Shown here in pieces: positions 1-5,531 of a stretch of 8,749 nucleotides of DNA. Location of the stretch: NCBI GenBank assembly GCA_964566545.1, contig CAZMIX010000077.1:1-8749 (forward strand), in the 5' to 3' direction. Source of the stretch: JAEYFP01 sp964566545. GTDB taxonomy: Bacteria; Bacillota; Clostridia; Lachnospirales; Lachnospiraceae. A model generated the notes under the pieces. The model saw only the letters and a program-made list of their open reading frames with translations. It searched no databases and was not told the origin of the DNA. Positions within the stretch are counted from its first letter, which is position 1; each line of letters opens with the position of its first letter. The position numbers and the translations under genes were made by a program.

Positions 1-281
1 ATTTCCTCTCCATAAAAGCCAAGAGCATCTGCCAGCATCAACTCCGTCAGAGAAGAACAGTCACAGCCACAGCCATATTCCTTCATGATGTTAATTAAAA
101 ATGGGTTCGGATTCGCTTTTATAGCAAAGTATTCCCGGTAGCCTTTATTCCATGCAAAGGCTTCCTTCACCGCCTGCAGGTTTTCCCGCAGCCCCTTCTC
201 ATCATAAATATGGAATGGGGTTGGGTAGGTCTTTATGATTTCCTCAATCTGCTCTTTTGTCACAAACGGTACTTTGTTCAT
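1..281 (-). CDS. lysA: Diaminopimelate decarboxylase, N-terminal part (runs off the left edge)
   Basis: LysA is a PLP enzyme of the cytoplasm that decarboxylates meso-diaminopimelate to L-lysine, the last step of lysine synthesis. Only the first 93 codons are in the window. The start of the alanine-racemase-like barrel is visible, including YFAIKANPNP, whose Lys55 is the expected Schiff-base lysine for PLP. It is followed by the CGCDCSSLTEL segment (about residues 71-81), typical of fold-III decarboxylases. The ATG at 281-279 has an AGGAG at 291-295, nine bases upstream. It lies 63 bases downstream of ddh with no terminator between them, so it is probably the last or a later gene of the trmB-ddh-lysA unit. 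A related ornithine/arginine decarboxylase is possible from the fold alone, but the adjacent DAP dehydrogenase strongly favours LysA. Confidence 0.92.
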   Translation of the reverse strand, partial: MNKVPFVTKEQIEEIIKTYPTPFHIYDEKGLRENLQAVKEAFAWNKGYREYFAIKANPNPFLINIMKEYGCGCDCSSLTELMLADALGFYGEE

Positions 282-344
282 AATGATTTTCTCCTGTTTC
301 GTCTTTCTTTTTTACAAGCCGCTCTTATACGGCAAACGATATTA

Positions 345-1328
345 CTATAATAATGTGGAACGCATCTCCTCCGGTGAAATGGAGCTTAAATACGCCGGTG
401 CCACATCAAATACAGTCTTGCAGCCCTTCAGCCCATCTCTGTTCATTCGATAAGCTGCCCTCGCATAAGCTGTCAGCACACATGCCGTAAATTCTGGATT
501 TGAATCCAGCTTTAGACTATACTCGATCCTATGGTCATGCTCTCTGTTCCTTCCGGTTTTTCCTGTACGTAGCACAAAACCGCCATGGGGAATGCCTGCA
601 TAATCGCGCTCCAGCTCTTCTTGTGATATAAAATGTACGGTCGTATCATAATCGGCAAAATAGTTGGGCATCGTTTTAATTTCCTGTTCGATTCCCGCCA
701 GATCCGCTCCCTCCTCGGCAACAACAAAGCATTCCCGCGTGTGCTTCTGCCTTGTAGAAAGAACCGGATTTTCACAGTTTCGCACGGATTCCAGCGCAGA
801 TGCAGACGGAATCGTGTACTGCTTCGCATCTTTGACGCCCGCGATCCTTCTAATCGCATCGGAATGTCCCTGACTGACTCCCTTTCCCCAAAATGTATAA
901 TCGCTGCCCTCTCTCAAAATTGCATTCGCATAAAGCCGGTTTAAAGAAAACATGCCAGGATCCCAACCCACGGAAATCATTGCCACCTTGCCGCTTTCCA
1001 AAGCCGCCTCATTTACTGCAGCAAAATGCTCCGGAATTTTTACATGTGTGTCAAAGCTGTCCACAACATTAAAATATTTTGCATAGGTCGGTGTCTGCTT
1101 TGGAAGATCCGTTGCAGAGCCACCGCAAATCATCAGCACATCCAACTCCTCTTTCATTTCCATAAGAATATCCTCATGGTATACCGGCACACCGGACAAC
1201 ACGCTAACACTCTTTGGATCTCTACGGGTAAATATGCCAATTAGCTCCATATCGTCATTCTGGCTAATCGCACACTCAACTCCCTTTCCAAGATTTCCAT
1301 ATCCTAAAATTCCAATTCTAATTTTCAT
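345..1328 (-). CDS. ddh: meso-Diaminopimelate D-dehydrogenase
   Basis: Ddh catalyses NADPH-dependent reductive amination of tetrahydrodipicolinate to meso-diaminopimelate. This one-step route bypasses the acyl-blocked DAP branches and supplies peptidoglycan and lysine. At 327 aa it has the family's normal length. The N-terminal Rossmann motif GYGNLG is at residues 9-14. GGSATDLP (69-76), GWDPGMFS (121-128), FWGKGVSQGHSDAIRRI (147-162), MPHGG-like IPHGG (246-250) and KLDSNPEFTA (273-282) match the well-studied Corynebacterium glutamicum enzyme closely as I remember it. The ATG overlaps the stop of the upstream regulator by one base (TAATG), so translation is probably coupled. lysA follows. No truncation or missing key residue is seen. 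Confidence 0.96.
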   Translation of the reverse strand: MKIRIGILGYGNLGKGVECAISQNDDMELIGIFTRRDPKSVSVLSGVPVYHEDILMEMKEELDVLMICGGSATDLPKQTPTYAKYFNVVDSFDTHVKIPEHFAAVNEAALESGKVAMISVGWDPGMFSLNRLYANAILREGSDYTFWGKGVSQGHSDAIRRIAGVKDAKQYTIPSASALESVRNCENPVLSTRQKHTRECFVVAEEGADLAGIEQEIKTMPNYFADYDTTVHFISQEELERDYAGIPHGGFVLRTGKTGRNREHDHRIEYSLKLDSNPEFTACVLTAYARAAYRMNRDGLKGCKTVFDVAPAYLSSISPEEMRSTLL

Positions 1329-2041
1329 TATTTTCTTTCCGCCTTATCTTTTAATTTAATCAATTCTATTTCATTGCGCATTGCTTCTTTAAAAACATCC
1401 ACAAAATTTATCTGTCCGGTATAAAGACAGGTGTCTGAGTCTGTGCCGAAAATATCACCGGTCAGCACGTAGCCTGAATCGACAATCAGCCTCAGCTGCT
1501 TTTCCCGGCGCTCCGAACGATAATACTCGCATCCGGACAACTCGACAGGATCTGTCGATATGATGACAATTCGCTTATTTCTCTTTAACAACTCCAAAAG
1601 CTCCGGTCTCACATAGTCAATAAAATCTCCCGGTGCCGAAAGATAGAGACGATATTCGGTCATGGAAATCATCGTATACACTTTGTTTAATATATTCTTA
1701 TAGCCGTCGATCGTAATGTATCCGGTACCCGCCTCCTTGGGACTTTGCAGATGTGCGATTAAATACTCCTTCGCCTTTCCCATCATGCGGATTTGGTTAT
1801 CACACAACTCCTGTACGGCCACACACTGATATTTCACAGGATTCCCTTCATTTATGTTTGCCGCGCCCTTCTCCGTAAGACTCGCAAGGGCATTATATAC
1901 ATTAGAGCGCGAAATGCCGGTTTGCTTTGCGACCTCATATCCGGTCTGCGCCCCGTTTTCAAATAGGCATAAATAAATCAGCGATTCCTGCTTCGTCAAG
2001 TCGAACAACATCAGTTTTTCAACAACGTTTTCCCGATCCAT
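1328..2041 (-). CDS. TrmB-family transcriptional regulator, probably of ddh-lysA
   Basis: A 237-aa predicted cytoplasmic DNA-binding protein. Residues about 10-70 form a winged helix-turn-helix typical of TrmB: LTKQESLIYLCLFENG, then YEVAKQTGISRSNVYNALASL as helix-turn-recognition helix, then a wing ending in KYQCV. Residues about 105-225 resemble the PLD-like TrmB effector domain (GYKNILNKVYTMISM, YRLYLSAP, LLKRNKRIVIIST). TrmB proteins are best known as sugar-responsive regulators in archaea. Here the gene is the first in an operon with ddh and lysA and overlaps ddh by one base, so control of DAP/lysine synthesis in response to a pathway metabolite is the natural inference. The effector is unknown. 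The ATG at 2041-2039 has only a modest AGGAAG upstream, which suggests low expression. An autoregulatory site is proposed at 2071-2085. Confidence 0.85.
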   Translation of the reverse strand: MDRENVVEKLMLFDLTKQESLIYLCLFENGAQTGYEVAKQTGISRSNVYNALASLTEKGAANINEGNPVKYQCVAVQELCDNQIRMMGKAKEYLIAHLQSPKEAGTGYITIDGYKNILNKVYTMISMTEYRLYLSAPGDFIDYVRPELLELLKRNKRIVIISTDPVELSGCEYYRSERREKQLRLIVDSGYVLTGDIFGTDSDTCLYTGQINFVDVFKEAMRNEIELIKLKDKAERK

Positions 2042-2070
2042 CGTTCTCTCTCGCTTCCTGCGTAGTTCTT

Positions 2071-2085
2071 TATAGGAACACTATA
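2071..2085 (-). promoter_or_regulatory. Candidate operator dyad over the -10 of the trmB promoter
   Basis: TATAG at 2071-2075 and CTATA at 2081-2085 form a perfect 5-bp inverted repeat with a 5-base spacer. It overlaps the -10 hexamer (2080-2085) and the expected start point of the trmB-ddh-lysA promoter. A site here would let a dimeric winged-helix regulator block RNA polymerase. Short AT-rich dyads arise by chance, so this is a hypothesis. Confidence 0.35.
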
Positions 2086-2108
2086 GCAGGAGGTTTGGAT
2101 ACTGTCAA
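2080..2108 (-). promoter_or_regulatory. Near-consensus sigma-A promoter for trmB-ddh-lysA
   Basis: On the minus strand a perfect -35 TTGACA (2103-2108) is separated by 17 bases from -10 TATAGT (2080-2085). Transcription would start near 2073, leaving a leader of roughly 30 bases before the regulator's ATG at 2041. That leader is too short for a lysine riboswitch or T-box, so control should act on DNA. The promoter lies just after the terminator of the upstream operon. Confidence 0.8.
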
Positions 2109-2137
2109 GTAAAATATAAAAAACAATTTTTTAATAG

Positions 2138-2172
2138 AAAAAAGGAAAGTGCCTTTGCTACTTTCCCTTTTC
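2138..2172 (-). terminator. Intrinsic terminator after the TPR/MORN gene
   Basis: In the minus-strand RNA, AAAAGGGAAAGT (2160-2171) pairs with ACTTTCCTTTTT (2139-2150), a 12-bp stem with one G-U pair and a 9-base loop. It continues into a U-rich tail. It sits about 30 bases after the stop codon at 2203 and closes the hisH-hisF-ung unit. The A-rich outer stem could also terminate in the other direction, but no plus-strand gene needs it. Confidence 0.8.
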
Positions 2173-2202
2173 TTATCACAACTAAGTTTTTATTAAGCTC
2201 TC

Positions 2203-3369
2203 TTACTCAAGAAAACCTTCCACACCGCGGCTAGAGCCATCCGAGGTCAGGTTTGACTTTTTGTCGTTGGACTGTGCAATAATATATTGTCCCTTCACGC
2301 CGGAATCCTCATCGCTGGACTTTTTTGCTACGCCGTTTTCTGAAGTGTAGCTATACTTTACACCGGCTCCGCCCTTTGTCGTACCTGCAAGCGACATCTT
2401 GCCGTTTTCCAGACCGTTAGCATAGTCTCCTGTGATAACCTGCTTCGCAAGCTCTGAGGAACCGATTTTGTCCGTATAGAAACTAGAGGTTGCGCTTCCG
2501 CCGCCATTCGGCAGATCGGCCTCCCACTCCCCTTCAAAAATAAAGGAACCGATCGAGGAAGATTCCGAATATACGGCACGAATCCAAATACCATTTCCGC
2601 TTCTTATATTTCCGGCATAGTCTCCATAATAGTAATACCCGTTGCAATAGGCCGCAACGCCTTTACCCTCGCGCTCGCCTGCCTCGTTTTTATCTCCGTA
2701 ATAGAAGGATTCCTCTTCGTTGATAATTTCATCTGCCATATCCATATAAGGCTCTGTCCGAAGCAGTTTCTTTACATCATCCATGTTGCCCGCTTCAAAA
2801 CAGGTAAGTAGCTCAATAAGAAGGTCATTATGTGCTTCCTCCGCAGCCGCACGTTCCGCTTCCTCCGCAGCTTTGGCTTCCTCCTCCGCCTGAAGGCGCG
2901 CGCGCTCCGCTTCGATATTATCAATCTTGATCTTCATATTTTCATCCTGCGTGTTTTCGTAGCCCGTCTGCAAAGCGACAAGAACATTGTCTTCCTCTGC
3001 ACGCCCTTCATAAATATTCGCCACGCCCCAATAAGCATTTTTATTTTGAACATTATAAAGAAGCGCCTTCTGATAAGCGTCCACAGCATCGTCCGTATCA
3101 CCGAATGTACCGCCCAGCATCACATAGGCATGCGCGATCGCATTTTTAACCGCCTCATTCTCTGGCTCATATTCCAACGCACGATCGTAGGCATCGATCG
3201 CGGACTGATAATCCGCCGCCTCCATATATTGCTTTCCGGTTTCCAGCTCCTGAGCCATTTTATTTGCATCCGAAAAATAGCTGACACCATAATAAACGCC
3301 AAACATCACTGCTGTTACCAGGACAAGGGCCGTTATAAGCTTCAACACAAGCGCCGCTGTCTGATTCAT
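2203..3369 (-). CDS. Membrane-anchored TPR and MORN-like repeat protein
   Basis: A 388-aa protein of unknown function. A hydrophobic segment at about residues 5-31 is a single N-terminal membrane anchor without a clear cleavage site or lipobox, so most of the protein is probably outside the membrane. Two to three TPR-like helical pairs follow (about 41-139; for example YQSAIDAYDRALEYEPENEA and DAVDAYQKALLYN). Next comes an Ala/Glu-rich predicted coiled coil (about 149-179). From about 223 onward there are MORN-like units (FYYGDKNEAGEREGKG, YYYYGDYAGNIRSGNGIW, FEGEWEADLPNGG, ITGDYANGLENG). I chose the ATG at 3369 because AGGAG lies seven bases upstream. A TTG 33 bases further upstream has no such site. 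The gene is last in the operon behind ung (48-base gap) and precedes a terminator. A role in scaffolding or envelope assembly is only a guess. Confidence 0.85.
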   Translation of the reverse strand: MNQTAALVLKLITALVLVTAVMFGVYYGVSYFSDANKMAQELETGKQYMEAADYQSAIDAYDRALEYEPENEAVKNAIAHAYVMLGGTFGDTDDAVDAYQKALLYNVQNKNAYWGVANIYEGRAEEDNVLVALQTGYENTQDENMKIKIDNIEAERARLQAEEEAKAAEEAERAAAEEAHNDLLIELLTCFEAGNMDDVKKLLRTEPYMDMADEIINEEESFYYGDKNEAGEREGKGVAAYCNGYYYYGDYAGNIRSGNGIWIRAVYSESSSIGSFIFEGEWEADLPNGGGSATSSFYTDKIGSSELAKQVITGDYANGLENGKMSLAGTTKGGAGVKYSYTSENGVAKKSSDEDSGVKGQYIIAQSNDKKSNLTSDGSSRGVEGFLE

Positions 3370-3376
3370 CGTATAA

Positions 3377-3381
3377 CTCCT
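3377..3381 (-). promoter_or_regulatory. Ribosome binding site that fixes the TPR/MORN start
   Basis: AGGAG in the minus strand lies seven bases before the ATG at 3369-3367. It falls inside the extension that would be coding if the upstream TTG (3402-3400) were used, so it argues for the internal ATG as the true start. Confidence 0.7.
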
Positions 3382-3417
3382 CACATTCTTAGTTAAATTC
3401 AAACATTATGAGAACTT

Positions 3418-4095
3418 TTATTCTCTGTTTTCTATCTGCCAGTCAATTCCCGACAGCCCGTTTCTTTTCAAGAATTCGTTTGCCTGACTAAAATGCTTAC
3501 AGCCGAAGAATCCTCTGTAGGCCGATAATGGACTTGGATGGGGCGCTTTTAGAATCAACTGCTTAGAGTTATCCAGCATGCTGATTTTTGTCTGTGCCGG
3601 CCTGCCCCATAGCATATAGACAATTGGCCTGTCCTGCTCATTTAAAAGCCGGATGGCAGCATCCGTAAACTCCTCCCAGCCAATCCCATGATGAGAATTG
3701 GCCTGATGCGCCCGCACGGTCAATACCGTATTTAAGAGCATCACTCCCTGCTTCGCCCATTTCTCCAAATAACCGTTATTGGGAATATAGCAGCCCAAAT
3801 CATCACGCAGTTCCTGATAGATATTGACAAGCGACGGCGGAATCTCTATATCCGGCATTACCGAAAAGCAAAGTCCGTGTGCCTGACCGACATCATGATA
3901 AGGATCCTGTCCCAATATTAACACCTTCACTTCGTTAAGAGGCGTTAGGGAAAAGGCATTAAAAATATCATTTGGATTCGGAAATACCTGCCTTGAGGAA
4001 TATTCCTCCTTTACCTTTGCGTATAACTGTCTGTAATAGGGCTTTTTAAATTCCGCCTGCAGCGGTACAAGCCAGTCATTCTCAATTGCCGCCAT
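3418..4095 (-). CDS. ung: Uracil-DNA glycosylase, family 1
   Basis: Ung removes uracil from DNA, starting base-excision repair of deaminated cytosine or misincorporated dUMP. The 225-aa length is typical. The water-activating motif GQDPYHDVGQAHGL (62-74) carries the catalytic Asp64. LLNTVLTVRAHQANSHHG (120-137) is the conserved core, and the HPSPLSAYRGFFGCKHFS loop has His186 and the DNA-intercalating Leu190-Ser191 region. All expected catalytic residues are present. The ATG at 4095 has GAGGAG nine bases upstream, embedded in the last codons of hisF, and the intergenic gap is only five bases. Tight coupling to hisF implies cotranscription; a functional link to histidine synthesis is not implied. 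Confidence 0.97.
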   Translation of the reverse strand: MAAIENDWLVPLQAEFKKPYYRQLYAKVKEEYSSRQVFPNPNDIFNAFSLTPLNEVKVLILGQDPYHDVGQAHGLCFSVMPDIEIPPSLVNIYQELRDDLGCYIPNNGYLEKWAKQGVMLLNTVLTVRAHQANSHHGIGWEEFTDAAIRLLNEQDRPIVYMLWGRPAQTKISMLDNSKQLILKAPHPSPLSAYRGFFGCKHFSQANEFLKRNGLSGIDWQIENRE

Positions 4096-4100
4096 ATGAT

Positions 4101-4862
4101 CTATCTCCTCACCGAAATTCCTCTGCCACTTAAATAACTCTTTAAATCGTCAATTTCCAACTCCTTGTAATGGAACAGCGAAGCCGCAAGCGCCGCATCC
4201 GCCTTTCCCTCTGTCAGCGCATCATAAAAATGCTCCTTCGCACCCGCTCCGCCGGAAGCGATAACCGGAATACTGACATTTTCAGAAATGAGTCTTGTCA
4301 GCTCCAAATCGTAGCCCGCCTTCGTTCCGTCGCGATCCATGCTCGTCAGCAGAATTTCTCCGGCACCAAGTGCATTCACCTTCATCGCCCATTCTACCGC
4401 ATCCACGCCAACATCAATCCTGCCGCCGTTTTTATAGATATTCCAGCCGGAGCCGTCCTGCCGCTTTCTCGCGTCAATTGCCACGACAACACACTGGCTA
4501 CCGAACTTTTCTGCCGCTTCGCTGATCAGGGCGGGGGTGTTGATCGCAGCGGAATTAATCGAGACCTTATCTGCGCCTTCCCTCAAAATCGTTTTAAAGT
4601 CCTCGACGGTTCTGATGCCGCCGCCAACCGTGAACGGGATAAATACCTTTTCCGCAACAGCACGCACCATATCCACAACCGTGCCACGGGCATCCGATGA
4701 GGCTGTAATATCAAGAAAAACAATCTCGTCCGCACCTGCTTTGTCATAAGCCGCCGAAATCTCAACCGGATCGCCGGCATCCTTTAAATTCACGAAGTTG
4801 ACACCCTTCACCACTCTGCCGCCGTGCACATCCAAACAGGGAATAATTCTTTTTGTATGCAT
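4101..4862 (-). CDS. hisF: Imidazole glycerol phosphate synthase, cyclase subunit
   Basis: HisF is the (beta-alpha)8-barrel half of IGP synthase. It uses ammonia delivered from HisH to convert PRFAR to imidazole glycerol phosphate and AICAR, linking histidine and purine synthesis. The 253-aa length matches the family. Both catalytic aspartates are seen: Asp11 in IIPCLDVHGG and Asp130 in VVVAIDARK. The phosphate-binding loops VGGGIRT (79-85) and IASGGAGA (near 201-208) are intact. AGGAGG lies five bases before the ATG at 4862. It follows hisH by ten bases, so the two subunits are made together. No defect is seen. Confidence 0.98.
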   Translation of the reverse strand: MHTKRIIPCLDVHGGRVVKGVNFVNLKDAGDPVEISAAYDKAGADEIVFLDITASSDARGTVVDMVRAVAEKVFIPFTVGGGIRTVEDFKTILREGADKVSINSAAINTPALISEAAEKFGSQCVVVAIDARKRQDGSGWNIYKNGGRIDVGVDAVEWAMKVNALGAGEILLTSMDRDGTKAGYDLELTRLISENVSIPVIASGGAGAKEHFYDALTEGKADAALAASLFHYKELEIDDLKSYLSGRGISVRR

Positions 4863-4872
4863 TTCTTCCTCC

Positions 4873-5478
4873 TTACAGCGCTATGAAATTTCTTAATATC
4901 TGAAGACCCACCCTTGAGCTTTTCTCTGGGTGAAACTGACATGCGAATATGTTATCTTTTTCCACCGATGCATGAATACACGCATTATAAGAGGTTTTCG
5001 CTTTTACAATCGTTTCGTCGAGAGCTTTCAAATAATAGGAATGGACAAAATACACATAGGGGCCATTTTCAATACCGCAGAACAGGCGCCCTTCATTTTT
5101 CAGTTCAAGCGAGTTCCAGCCCATATGCGGAATTTTCTTATATTCTCCAGGAGGAATTTTTACGATTTCACCTTTTAAAACAGATAAACCTGTCACCCCG
5201 TCACATTCCTCACTCTTTTCAAATAAGAGCTGCAAACCCAGACAAATCCCCAAAAAAGGGGTTCCCTTTTCCACAACCTCATGAATCACCGTTTCCAAAT
5301 CATATTGCCTGATTTTTCCCATTGCATCGCCAAAAGCGCCCACTCCCGGCAGAATAACCTTTCCCGCATTCAGAATCGTATCCCTGTCTCTTGTAATGAC
5401 AGCTTCCTTTCCTAAATGCTGCATTGCCTTTTGTACACTTTTGATGTTGCCCGCATCATAATCGATGATCGCTATCAT
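4873..5478 (-). CDS. hisH: Imidazole glycerol phosphate synthase, glutamine amidotransferase subunit
   Basis: HisH is the class I glutaminase half of IGP synthase. It hydrolyses glutamine and channels ammonia into the HisF barrel. The 201-aa protein has the nucleophile Cys79 in GICLGLQLLF, the oxyanion-strand segment ILPGVGAFGDAM (42-53), and the His183/Glu185 pair in CQFHPEKSS. The triad is therefore complete. The ATG at 5478 has GGGAGG eight bases upstream. It is 53 bases downstream of the large acidic membrane protein with no terminator between, and ten bases before hisF. No other his gene is in the window, so the rest of the pathway must be encoded elsewhere. Confidence 0.98.
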   Translation of the reverse strand: MIAIIDYDAGNIKSVQKAMQHLGKEAVITRDRDTILNAGKVILPGVGAFGDAMGKIRQYDLETVIHEVVEKGTPFLGICLGLQLLFEKSEECDGVTGLSVLKGEIVKIPPGEYKKIPHMGWNSLELKNEGRLFCGIENGPYVYFVHSYYLKALDETIVKAKTSYNACIHASVEKDNIFACQFHPEKSSRVGLQILRNFIAL

Positions 5479-5531
5479 CGCCGCTGCCTCCCTAAACTGT
5501 CATTTTCCAATAATTAATTGTGGGTTGGACA

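Noticed and set aside
301..344. Terminator between ddh and lysA
   Set aside because: Only a 4-bp GCCG/CGGC stem is present and no U-run follows on the minus strand; cotranscription is more likely.
2041..2103. Lysine riboswitch or T-box ahead of the trmB-ddh-lysA unit
   Set aside because: The leader from the predicted start point is only about 30 bases and contains no multi-helix structure.
2830..3396. 188-codon open frame on the plus strand opposite the TPR/MORN gene
   Set aside because: It is antisense to a gene with clear domains and a ribosome binding site, and its composition is Arg/Ile/Leu-rich as expected of a shadow frame.
3370..3402. Eleven-residue N-terminal extension of the TPR/MORN protein from a TTG start
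   Set aside because: The TTG lacks a Shine-Dalgarno sequence, while AGGAG sits seven bases before the internal ATG at 3369.
4170..4700. 176-codon open frame on the plus strand opposite hisF
   Set aside because: hisF is unambiguous with both catalytic aspartates; the opposite frame has no recognisable motif.
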